A model generated the notes under the pieces. The model saw only the letters and a list, made by a program, of their open reading frames with translations. It was not told the origin of the DNA and did not search any database. Position numbers and translations under genes: made by a program. A stretch of 64,000 nucleotides of DNA, taken from Trichoplax adhaerens. Lineage: Eukaryota; Placozoa; Uniplacotomia; Trichoplacea; Trichoplacidae. The DNA lies in assembly GCF_000150275.1 (NCBI RefSeq), contig NW_002060951.1, positions 797,503 through 861,502 on the forward strand, read 5' to 3'. Shown here in pieces: positions 42,101 through 54,100 of this stretch; position 1 is the first letter of the stretch; the number at the start of each line of letters is the position of its first letter.

Positions 42101-44946
42101 CGATGTTGGACCATATCTAGCTCCTGCTAGTTGAACTTGATCGAAAGTCATGGTAATGAGTTGTGGCCTGGTGTACGAGTAACATTGGTATTAAAAATGT
42201 ATCTCAATCTAGTTATATTTGATCTATTTTTAAAAAATCATAAAGCGCATTATTAATCACAAATTAGATTATATCTGCAAGCAACCGTTTATCGGCAGGC
42301 ATATCAAGCCATTGAAAAAACTGAGTAACGCGATCCATAGCCGTGGCATTCCTATAGTCACAAAAAGTATTTAAATTAGAACTGATGATGTTCTTGGCAT
42401 CTACAATTAGCTGTTCATTACTTACATGTTGGGAGGAAACCGATAATTGGGATGATATCCTATAATAAATCATTTCAAAAATAGAAAAATAGTATTATAC
42501 TACCAATTTACAACAGTATTACTTATATTTAAGACGTTATATTTCTTGAACTGATTTCAAATACTATAATTCATTTAATGTCAACTCTCTTACTGTCTTC
42601 CTACCTTGGAAATTGGCTTGATCTCCTGGCCAAAAGTAGCTTGCTGTAGTAATATTATTTTTGTTAGCGGTTACCCAAATCTATAGAGATGGATAGCCAA
42701 AAGTAAAACTTAACATTAAACTTAACTTGAGATAGAGATTTTAGAGCTTTTTATTAGATATACGGTACTATATTACTGTAGACTTACCGGTTCACCACCC
42801 CACCATTTTTCTTGGGTTCCATTGACGCCCTTAAAATCAAAAGTTTCTTGAAAATTGGGATCGTAAAAATTATCAGCAACAATGCCATGACTAACTGGGT
42901 ATAGACCCTAATTAGTAGAAAGAAATGACGAATTTAGAAAAACTTTATCTCATTACTATTAATAAAATGTAAATGTAAAGAATTCAAATTCCGATAAAAG
43001 GATATTTATCATGTACTGTTAAAATACTGTAGAGATTTGGCAGCGTTTGCGTGGGGAAAACTGGTTTCATATAGTCTGCTTGGGTACCCTTGGAAGCAAA
43101 AGCGGAAATATTGGGTGTTTGACCACGATTAAGATAATCCCAACGGAATCCATTGAGAGAGATGACCAGTAAAGGTGCAGGAGTTATACTACATTTGCAA
43201 ATAAAGCGCTAATGGATCAGCAATTGTCAGTTATAATTTCACGATTGTATCTCTAGCATCTCTTAGGTGTATTAAATTCTAAATTACAATAATTCTTTTA
43301 CCACTCTGAAATGTGTTAGTGGAGCTACCGATTTAATGAAGCTTGTATTCATTAAATTAACCTGCATGGTGGGAATGTTATTGGTGGTAGGGTAGTTGCT
43401 GGTGGAGTTGTAGGTTGTTTAGTAGCCGGTTGTGTAGTAGCAGGTGGTGCAGTTGTCGATTGCTCAGGTGTGGCTGAATTCGTGGATTGCGTAGTAGCAG
43501 GTTTGGTTGAGTATGTGGATTGTGCTGTAGGTGACGATGTTGGGCATAAATTGCCGCCTTGTTGCCCTTGATTTACACCTATTGAATTGAGTAATTATTA
43601 ATTCAACTACAGAACTATTAGCACGGCTTTTTGGCGCAGAATTATCTGACTATACAGTTACAGACCTCTTTGGTTAGCAAACCAGCCGATCATGAACCCA
43701 AGACCGAAAACCACACCAATTACGAGAATGCCGCCAACCTGAATAAAAAATTAGGAATGGTGGAGGAAAAGATTATTTAATTAAAATATGAAATTTTAAT
43801 CTTAAATTTAAAATTATTCTAAATTTTTCGCTTCACTAAAGTGGCCGTTCCATAATAATATCACGGCTTAACTTTTTTAAATTATTAAAATTCATCTCGT
43901 AACGAAAAGGTATAAATTAGGTATTTCCACGCAAAATGTAAGAGCATCGTACGGCGACATCCTATATTAGTAACTCAATTCGTTATCCTTTAATGTGTGC
44001 TTATAATCAAGTTATAATTAATCGCAGATTTTATTCAACATTCACAGGGCTATCTTACAGCGATATAATATTCGTTCATCGTATTCGTGTCACTAGAGCT
44101 CACCCTAAATCCAAACAATACGTTATATATTTTCTTTTATCTGAAAGTAAGGAAATACGGTCCCCTACGGCAACAACAAAATTTAAGTACCGTACCGTAA
44201 TTAATCACTAATGGAAAGAAGCAAATTCATGAGTAAGGAATACAATCATAAGCGAATAAGGAAGCATTATTTATAAGTAAAACGAAGAAGTTTATACTAT
44301 AAATAAATAAAATAATGTAATATTACGATGGAATTGGGTTGATTATGCCTCTGCTTATTAACATACAAGAAAGTCCAGATATATAGCAGTGAAATTGATT
44401 GGATATGTCCACCAAAATGAATCATACTATGGTTATAAGCTTATATACTATAAAGTAAAAATATTAATATTACTACTAAATACGACAGACTTATGTTTAC
44501 ACCTGTCACGTTAACATATACTATAAATTGAAAAAAAATTATCAGTTATCTACGTAAAATCGATGACTACTGAAATATATTATAGTCACCAAATTATTAT
44601 CCAATGGATAAATGAACGCTTGTATAATATTTGTGTAACTAGGGTCCAGCTGCCTATCTATAACAGTTTTCAACTATATGCATGCTTGTGTAAATTCATA
44701 TAAGCGATTTCAATAGATTTCGATAGGAAAATAAGATTTTGCTATTGCGGATAAATCGTAAAATTGAAATCCGTCGCCATATTTATTACGAGCTAAAGGC
44801 TGGTTACAGAAACCAGTATATCATTAGATCCGATCGTTCTCAAATTCAAATCTTTGAGGTTCATTACTTACGACATAAATAATATTTTTTCTCCTAGCAT
44901 CAGCTTTATTGCTGCCTCTAAGACCTTCCACTTCCAACTTTTCTCT
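36140..44946 (-). CDS. ENPP-family ectoprotein A, phosphodiesterase site degraded, nuclease-like domain intact (23 exons, 5' exon unresolved)
   Basis: Exons: 44946-44872, 43738-43666, 43578-43362, 43188-43017, 42907-42788, 42680-42605, 42459-42426, 42351-42286, 42167-42095, 41845-41737, 41645-41602, 41519-41453, 41360-41329, 41255-41185, 38961-38908, 38821-38664, 38571-38384, 37909-37760, 37664-37535, 36979-36896, 36795-36675, 36568-36382, 36283-36140. They give 814 residues plus TAG. The start codon exon upstream of 44946 was not found. Order: basic cytosolic segment, one membrane span (about 27-44), Thr/Pro-rich stalk (50-121), phosphodiesterase domain (about 122-500), nuclease-like domain (about 560-814). 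Phosphodiesterase site: T170 (PTQTLPN) and D337-H338 (SDHG) are kept. The Asp of DGFR is N134, the Asp and His of EPDxxGH are Q290 and A294, and the distal His is S441. Nuclease-like motifs: YDRGH632, SNIAPQ, N663, E671. Tandem paralog of gene B. Confidence 0.85.
36675..37664 (-). other. Nuclease-like domain core with EndoG/NUC signature (ENPP-A)
   Basis: Exons 37664-37535, 36979-36896 and 36795-36675 encode GYDRGHMAPNG, then SNIAPQIHNFNAGPWLNLE. In the beta-beta-alpha metal endonucleases (EndoG, Serratia nuclease) the His of DRGH is the general base and the Asn before the W..LE motif binds the metal. Here these are H632 (37550-37548) and N663 (36902-36900). Gene B has YEKGHLMP and AFKTGPWNYLE, losing the Asn. 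Confidence 0.75.
43362..43578 (-). other. Thr/Pro-rich stalk exon (ENPP-A)
   Basis: One exon encodes about 72 residues, mostly T, P, S, A and Q (for example TTQPATKQPTTPPATT). It joins the membrane span to the catalytic domain. Vertebrate ENPP1-3 have two Cys-rich somatomedin-B domains here, but this exon has only two Cys. Dense Thr and Ser suggest a heavily O-glycosylated spacer. The matching exon of gene B is 160 bp. Confidence 0.75.
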
Positions 44947-47900
44947 CTAAAAAGTAAAATGTTTAAAACTATCAGTATGCAAACAAATATTTGACTCGAC
45001 GACCTCGACTCTGATATAGAATGTTTTAAATAAAATATAAATAAATTTGTTCTATAAGAATGCAAATTCAAAACTACTTCATTCCTGAATTTTTCTATTC
45101 TTATAAGGGCAAATTTCTATCTAATTTCTATTAGCTGCTATCGAGTGGTTTTTGTTCGTATATAAGTCGAAAGATAACGATTCATGGCTATATTGATATC
45201 AATCTGACATACAGCGGGTAAATAAAGCGTTTTTTTTGCCTCAAATAGAAACAGTTTTGAGTTATAAACTTATGATCTTCCACCTATTTTAATTTAACTA
45301 ATAGTTGTTATTTTGGCTAAAGGCAACAAACAACTTTAATTATTAACCTTGGCTGAAATCACAACAGCCAGTAGTGAAAAATTTGATTTTACACAGTTCT
45401 GCTAAAGCTTTTGTGTATATATGCAAGACCGCTAAAATCATTATTTCTGCAACTGTGTTGTTTAAGTCAGATATTTCAGGAGCACGACTACTTTTGAAAT
45501 TTTATTATAAGAAATAGAGTCTGGAAAGGAATTGCAGCCAATACAGTACTGGATTTTAAATCATATTCAATTCTTGACAAGAATTATCAGACGCCTTGCC
45601 AAGCCTCGTCAATTTGCACGGAAAGATAATAAAATTAATTAATTATAATTTACTATTAAATCTAACTGAAATGGCAAAACCCATTTGAAATTGTTCGCTA
45701 GTTAAGAGCATTAATTCATGTGATACAGGTTTATAGCCAATCTTGGGCTGTTCAATCAATATAATCAATATGGATTCGAAGATATTGATGATATGACGAC
45801 CAATAATTTACTCCATTCAGTAACTTAAATTTGTCTTATTACTGTCTGTCTATCATTATAAAGGTAATTAAATTAATTAATATTCCTATATCATGTAATC
45901 GCCAGTTCTAAGAATTACGAACGGACAATCTCAACCATCTTCAAGATTACTTGAACGTTTCTAGAGAATGACAGTATCTACCAGATATTTTTGGAGAATT
46001 ACGACCGGACAATCCCAATCATCTTCAAGATTACTGGAACATTATTTATACAAGCCATGGAGATCAAACAGAGCCATTAAAAGTCGACTACTTAAATGTT
46101 TATATATGTAGTAAGACAACTTATTTATCCTAGCGGTATTAACCTTGATTCTATCAAATTTTGCATCGAACTTTGACAACTAGGATGGATTTAATGTATC
46201 ACTCTGCTTAACATAGAGAGTAAAATTAAAGGTATTCTATCATTGCGCATTTCTACGACGAAGGCCTAGCAGTATCATTACATAGATCAATTGAATTGTG
46301 ACTAATCCATGCAGTGGCTTTTGCTTTTATCCCTATAGTAGTCTATAATTACGTTGATAATTACCCTAGCAAAATTTTTGTCCGCATTAATTTGGGAAAA
46401 CAGTTTAAAAATATCCTTTCGATATTCGGTAGTAGCTTGGGACTAAGTAGCATCGTTAAAGTAGGATAGGCGGATGACTACCGAATCATAACTAATGCAT
46501 CCAGCTGATTCAACCTTATTCTACACAGTTTGCAATTGAAATTTGGATTGATTTGCTTCAATATCTTGCTATGGATGAAAAATAGATTTATGGTGATAAA
46601 GATCAAATAAATCCAGAATAAACTGCGTCATTGCTTATGCTCTGCCCTTAGTACTTTATAGGTATAATTTCAATTAGACTAATCAATTAACTATCACGCT
46701 AAAATGAGGATTTAAAATGTCCTAACGTCATTCGTTCATACTATCAACATCGAGCAGATTCAATAATATCAATTTGATAATGCTAGTGGTATCAGGTTTT
46801 AACTATCTAGAGGGCTTACATGATGTCTTAACTCCTTCTGTAATCAACATTTGTATCTATTACTACTTCATCTCATTACATTCGTTTTTTTAACGAGATC
46901 AAATATTACCAGTGATCGATAGCTATGTTATATTTAAAATTCTTAATATTACAAATAAAATTTGATTTATTGAGGATAATATCTGGCTTTATCGAATGAT
47001 TGAGGGTATAAAGAGTTGAGTATATAGAGAGGGTGCTGCCTATATATATACAAGCGCTATTAGCAACTGAAATGACATTCAAACTTAGGATCGGAGAATG
47101 ATTATGCCAAAAATGTTTGAAACTGTTATTTTAAATTTATGTGCACGACGTATACGTGCAAGATCTATTCAATATTATCTTACGAGGGACAGCATCAATA
47201 TTTAGGAGTAGCCTAAAATTTTTCGAATCAAATCTATTATCAGGGAAAGAAATATACTTTTATATTCTAAAAAATAAAAACTTAGCAAGTAACGGAGAAA
47301 TTGGAACAATTTTAACGTAGATTCTTGATTGAATGCTGGTAAAAATTAGCTAAAATTATTCCTATAAAATTGTAGTTATTTCCTTACCTCTATTCTATTC
47401 TCCATTTTTCCAAACGATTTTACTCTATCTTTCTGCGATCGACTTAACAAGAATGCTTAAGCTCTAAGAGTTAGAGAAGATATCAGAAATATGCACAAAG
47501 GTACCAGTTTATAAACGATTAATTAGCAAATCATGCTAATTAAGAAAATAATAAGAAGGAGGAGAGTTAAGAATCAATAGATGAAGGAGGATCATAATCT
47601 AATTGCAATTAAAAGCTTCTTTATGTTTTGCCCCCTACCGTATAACTATGAATAAATAATGTTATTGTTACTTTAGACTGCAACAAACAACTATTGATTC
47701 AATTCACAAATGCTCTAACATTGATTTTAACTGGATAGCGTAAGAATTTTTATTGAAGATTAGCAAATTTATGTAATTATCATTGATCTCTTCTCATAAC
47801 AATAATAAATAGTAAGGTATGCGTAGTAATTATTTTCGTCATTTCACCAATGCAATACAATAATTCAATAAAATTTTCACAGCTAAATCTTATCGTACTT

Positions 47901-49511
47901 GGATACGTAATCCACATTGTGAAGATGTACCCTATTAATTTCATTCTATCTAAGCTATTCTAATTTTAAGACGCAATTGCTACAATAAGTTTATTTTAAT
48001 TCCAAATGTCAACTACTAAATTGATTTCGCAGTAGGATACTGTTACGTCAAATAGATGCATAGTATTCACGTAAATAAACTGTAGTACTGATCCGTGAGT
48101 AGCTGTTGCTAATGGTAAAAGTTGGCGGTTATCAACTAATATAAGTAACTTTAAGATTGTAATGCTGTGACTCAAAAAATTTTATAGCAAGAACTTCACT
48201 TTCTTGTAAAATTTTACTTTATTGTATAAATTGGTCCTCCTAACAAATTGCTAATGACTACCTTCAGTCACCTTCAGTCTACAACTTTTTGACTTATTAT
48301 AACAAAATCTATGATTAATATGTGATGCAGTGATGCAATGTAAGCATCACTATGTTTTTAAAAAGCTACGGTATGCATTTAATTATCATATACAATTAAA
48401 AATTTTCACAATTTTACAATCTAATTTTACATAATGAACTATTTTCGTACAACATGATAACCACAATCTTAAGCTAATTTTGGACTACAAAAGTGCTCTT
48501 GTAATATACCGTAATTAAAGGACGTACTTAATAAAATTTTGAGTTTCTAATATATGTTATTAGTTACAATTCGATTAGCTAAAATGGTGAGCAACAAGTA
48601 GTTGTAGTTTGTAGCTTACTTTGGATCCGTATAATAAAACCCAGAAATGCTTTAGCAATCGTAAAGGACGTGCGGGATAAAATTTTAATTTCCTAACCAT
48701 CATCATTCTAATAACCTCTTCTATTTACTTATTTTTCAGGTTACAAGAATAAGTGATACAACAATGCATTAAAATCCTCCTATAAAAGAACAGTAAAATA
48801 GGCTCAGGCACGTCTTTTATATTAACACTACGGCAATATGCCTTTTTTCCTATAATTTTATAAAATAAAATAGCTGAATATAAAATTAAGCTATTTTAGG
48901 AATGATTGCTCTAACCGTCAAAACGATCTCAATTAATTTAGTAGTTAAAGGAGTTCATATACAGGTATACAGACCTATAGATACTTTATGCTTTCGAGAA
49001 AATATTGCAGTGCTGTATTGTTGCAATCCCTACTCTACAGTACTACATACCGCATATTGGAGAAATTATTACAGCACTGTTTATTTATTATTCTTACATA
49101 AACTGTATTCTTGGTGAATGCATAAAATTGATTTTATTACACCTCAATTTCCATTAATTATCATTGCAGTTGAACATGTAATTTTACCTATCAATATAAG
49201 CAGACCACTTATCAATAAGAATATATAAATGGCTAAAGTTGGTCTTTATTTCAAATAAGAGATTAGTCTAAAGCTATCAAAAAAAATTGTAAATTGCATA
49301 ATTATTTCTATTGTAGATTATACGCATTGAAGTTTTCATATATTCTAATTCATTAATGCGTTGTAAAATATCTTAACTCATACTCTACTAATAGCCTATA
49401 AAATATTTACTAGCAACTATAAATGATAAATTGAATTTATAACGCAAGGTCCAAACTGTAAGCGTTTAGAACTATGAAAGTGCAATTAACGAATCATGTA
49501 AGCTAGTAAAG
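44947..49511. other. Intergenic between ENPP-A and ENPP-B
   Basis: No recognisable exon. The first exon and promoter of ENPP-A should lie in the part nearest 44947. A two-copy repeat of about 48 bp lies at 45911-46042. Sequence from about 48573 to the ENPP-B stop resembles the flank of ENPP-C at 61909-62994, marking the duplicated block. Confidence 0.5.
45911..46042. repeat. Two-copy repeat, period 84 bp
   Basis: Copies 45911-45958 and 45995-46042 share AGAATTACGA and CATCTTCAAGATTACT with few differences. No coding sense was found. Confidence 0.7.
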
Positions 49512-51135
49512 TTAAAAAATCGACCATAACTCTGTGGGTGTTTGGGTTTCAAACGTAACTTGTAACTCTGCTGAAAGTTCAGGGAAGAAATCGATGCCAG
49601 TCAATTTTTCGATATCAGCTATACTGGAAACATGATCAAAGATTTGCGATACGGCAGACTGTAAAGCAAAAGAAGTGGGAATTCAAAAATCAGAATATTA
49701 CTCCTCAAAATTTGAACTGTAGATACAAAATAATCATTAATAATACATGACCTATATTCGTGTTCAGATATCATCTACAGTATAAGTCTATTATATGCAT
49801 TTATAATATGAAATTTAATACTATGTAATTAAGGGAAATACGCGTCTAATACGTGTGTATGACCTTTAAAACTTACATTATTGAGGCATAAAATCGTACA
49901 AGATACTCGGGTGGACGCATATATCAGATTTTACAATATTGATATATACGAGTAAACTACTACGGATGCGAAATGTGTTGTATCTGCCGAGTATTTAGCA
50001 TAGTAATACTAGCATAAAATTATAAAAATTCAAAGACCTGTAAAGACTATTATTAATGTAACAGCAACCCAGAAAATCTGTACATGGCTACTCCAGTTGA
50101 AAATAACGACGCACAGTACTTATGATACAAAAGACTATTATTAATATGAAATTCCCGTCTAATACCTTGTCACGTACCTTAGTATTGAGAACGTAGACTG
50201 TTAGCAACGTTTAGTATAATGTACAGTAACGTGACTTTCAATTTTTATCTTAAAACATATTTAGCAGCTTATGACTACAAACTACAGATCGTAGTGGAAG
50301 ATTCTATGCTACAGATGACTATATACAGTAGGGTGTCGAGTTACTATTAAAATTAAAGATAAAATAGAGCTGTAATTCATACATTAGGATATAGTTAGTT
50401 CATCGTACTTTGACTGGTAGAAATAGTATCTATATAAATACTGTAGTCGATTGCACATTGGATTAATAATGGTCCGCTGTAAAATTTTGTTACCAATAAT
50501 AACCTGGATATCAGTAAAATATGGTAGAATGTTGCTATACTGCTTGTAGCTGTGAATGCTACAAAGAGCATACTAGCTAGTAACGTTTATTATTCTAATA
50601 GTTCTTTCTAGATACGTTTAGTAGTTGTATTCGGCTAGAGTAGAGCTGTGCAAACCTAATCTTCGTATAAGATTTAATAAAGTTCTAAATTTTCTATAAA
50701 TTATAGATATTTGAGATCGGTTACATACATCACCTACCTGCAAACTATTAACACTAGACTTAAAATACCTATATAAGCAGCTATTAATACAAGTATGTAA
50801 AATATAATTTAAATTATTAATGTAGTATCACTATTTCTATAGAAAAAAGGATAAAGCATCAGTATATTTCGGTATTGTTAAATATTTAAAGTACAGTATT
50901 ATTGCAAGAATCTCATTAACATCAGTGGATTTAATAATATATATCTACAGTTTATACAACTACTATTATCCAAATTTTAAAAAATCGTTTTCTATTGTTA
51001 TTTACGTAATTATGTTTACATGGTTAAATTATAATTTAGACCTCGATTTGACCGATAATAAAATATTACAAGTATTCTTACGTGACATTGAGGTGAGGCT
51101 GATTTACTATGTGGCAGTATAAATGATAATGCTTC
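48573..51135. repeat. Duplicated block, copy 1 (3' end and flank of ENPP-B)
   Basis: Paralogous with about 61909-64000. Similarity is patchy in the flank and clear in the last exon. It is almost exact at 51008-51135, which differs from 63873-64000 at one position only (51083 versus 63948). Confidence 0.75.
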
Positions 51136-54100
51136 CAATTTACCACCACATGGTTTGTGATTGCTTGCTGATCCATTACATGCGACTTGATCCGAGTCTT
51201 GACATTTTACAACTATTTTATAAAGATGCGTCGGAATAGCTACAGAGCCTATTTCGCCGTTTAGCCAACTGAGAATAGAAATAAGGACAATAGCTACTTA
51301 CTATAATCTATTCTTTTAATTAGAATTCTATACTAAAGTGGCTACGATACTACTTACTATGAAGGATCGCTCATGACCGTTTCATGATCGGCTTTTATCA
51401 TTGCTCCTGATATAACAAAAATCCCTCCGTACTTTTTAGACCATTTATTAATTAACATCTCCAAGTAGTTCCATGGTCCTAGTTAAAGCAAGTTTTAGCA
51501 TAATAGAATAAGAGGTCAAGATTTCTGTATCGTAGAATATCTACAGCTTATATAAGTTTTCTTCTATACAGGCTAGTCTAACCTGTCTTAAATGCAGCAT
51601 GGAGCGGTACGATATTAGATAACATGTTTGAATTGGATTGAGTTACCACATCGAAGCTTACATCGCCTTAATCAATTCAAATTTATCAAAATGCAAATTT
51701 TATACATTCTTTTTACAATCACACATTGTAGGACACTAGAATATCTTCTTACTTTTAGGCATGAGATGTCCCTTTTCATAGCTGGAGTTTACATAATTTG
51801 AGCAATTAGAAGTCTGTGTTGCAATATCTAATCGTATGTCACGATGATAGCACGTGTCTTTATTAGGAGAGGCAGTCGATTCCTATCGTAGATATAATTC
51901 TCTTATTTTTAGTTAAAACTGTAGTCAAGTTATGAAGCCTTTGGAGTTTAGCCTAACCTTATCAGACAGGAAATAACCAGCGAATAAAGGTATATGGTAG
52001 ATATTACTATATCCAGATATTATTGCTTATGATAAAGTGANNNNNNNNNNNNNNNNNNNNNNNNNNNNNNNNNNNNNNNNNNNNNNNNNNCAAGATGAAA
52101 GAGTCGATGGAGTATTCTTTCAGCATCTCAAAATAATTATAAAATTGACTCCTAAAGTAGAAGCTTATATAGGTAGGTATCAACTAGTATAAAAAGTATT
52201 CAAATCAATCGGTTGGCCTATTAAGATTACAAAGTGGCAAACTGCAAAATATGAATGATAATTATAATCGTAGCCATAAGTATCATTTAGCTTATCAGGA
52301 CTAGATCAAATTAAAATTACTGATGAATAACCTAAAATAATACTTACATGGCAAAAAGAACAAATACATTCGGTGCAATTCTGTCTAACTGCTAAGATTG
52401 CAGATTCTTGAGGTACTCTGCATACCTTACCTATTGTTTAGAGCCGTGGAGATTTAGTTATATCATTAGCTTATATAAATAATTTTAATTTTATTATTTA
52501 TATCTTATAACGCCTTATTTTTTCTTCCAGACAGGATATAATCCGTCAAAGTAGACTAGCTTACCGGGTAGACTAGCACTAGATTTCGAAATTGGTGGAG
52601 GATTTTTTAGAATATGATGTAGTCTTCCAAGTGTCCCATTATTTTTAGCTGGTGAAACATTTAAAATAGCTAGATGGAATTAATCATACCAGTTAGTATA
52701 CATTAAATCTAATGGTTATCTACAGTATTTAGACTATCTTACCCATTTAAAGCTAGAAATCAAACAAAAATTTTTATTTTGTAAGTTTTATAAAACTAAA
52801 ATTTATTTTGTACCGTATGATTATATGGAAATCTGATTAGAGTTGCATGTTCAGGTCGTGATTAAATTTAATCAAGATTTAATACTTAAATGCTATATCG
52901 ACTAGGGTAACAGCTTCGATACTATAAACATATTAAACCAAATAATATATCCCATATTCTATATATGGTGGGAAAAAGTGAATTTCTTTTAAGCTACGGA
53001 ATTCTTATCAATTTCGTAGCTAAAACTGTTCACAGATTCCTTTGAACCGTCGATACGGCCTATGGTATATTTTTTAACTAGAATAAAAGCTAAACTTACT
53101 AGCCATTAAGTTATAAATTTCGATATTTAAAAAGGGTTTGATAATAAGTCCACTCTTAAAGGCTGGTCCGCCTGCTATAAAAATTGTTCTCATGTCTGGA
53201 TCCAGATTGTTCCAACCGTGATTAGCGCCATGGCAGGATGTGAAATCAGGATCATATCTACGATTTAAATTTTACTTAGCTTTGATCATCTATAAACAGT
53301 TAAACGATATTTTAAAGACTGCTAATAAGACTTACGAAGGTCTAACGATCCAATTTGAATCCGGCAAAACTACAATTTCGGGTATACGCCTAATTGAAGT
53401 AATGGATCATTGCATATGCTTGAGAACAATACGGTATAAAGCATCCCAATTCATTATAAAAATTCATTAAACTAACCTGTTATCATAATAGTGCATACGA
53501 ATTGGCAATTCTTCTCTCTTAAATACTTTCCAGTGTTTATTTTTACACTGCAAATACGTGTACGTAAAATATTCGAAGTTAAATTAAATAGAATTTAGTT
53601 ATAAAATGCTGAATTGATATACTTTTCTGTATAATAATTATAAAAAACAAAGAAAGAATCCTTACTCGCAACTGTTCTACAACTTCATCAACGTTACCTA
53701 TGAGAATTAAAGGAAAATAAAGCTTATCCAATTAAGACATATTTAGCAGTTTATGGTTACAGATGCTTAATGTCATCTAGAACTAGAGGACAGCATTCAG
53801 TGTTTGACTGGTCTCATTTCAAATATAAATTTGGATTTAACATAGAACAGTATAGCAAGTATGATCAAAGATAAAAAATCCACTCAAGTTTGTGTCATAA
53901 TATTCATAAAAAGCTTGCACTACTTGTAATTTTCTTAACAATATCAAGGACAGAGATTCTTTCAATAGTTATGAATGCCATTGTTAAAAATCTTCTTTGT
54001 AACAAGAAACCGGGTCTTAAACACTATCTTCACTAGTACTCGTGTTCCCAACTAACTTAGGGACATATCGTAGTTCAACTAACTCTCAGCTACACAAATA

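Noticed and set aside
43993-44211. Plus-strand open frame of 72 codons inside the ENPP-A 5' intron
   Set aside because: No domain, no splice partner and no paralog at the matching place in ENPP-B.
50925-51122. Plus-strand open frame sharing its last 38 residues with one at 63799-63987
   Set aside because: Both are antisense to an ENPP exon and its intron. Their similarity is explained by the near-identical duplicated patch.
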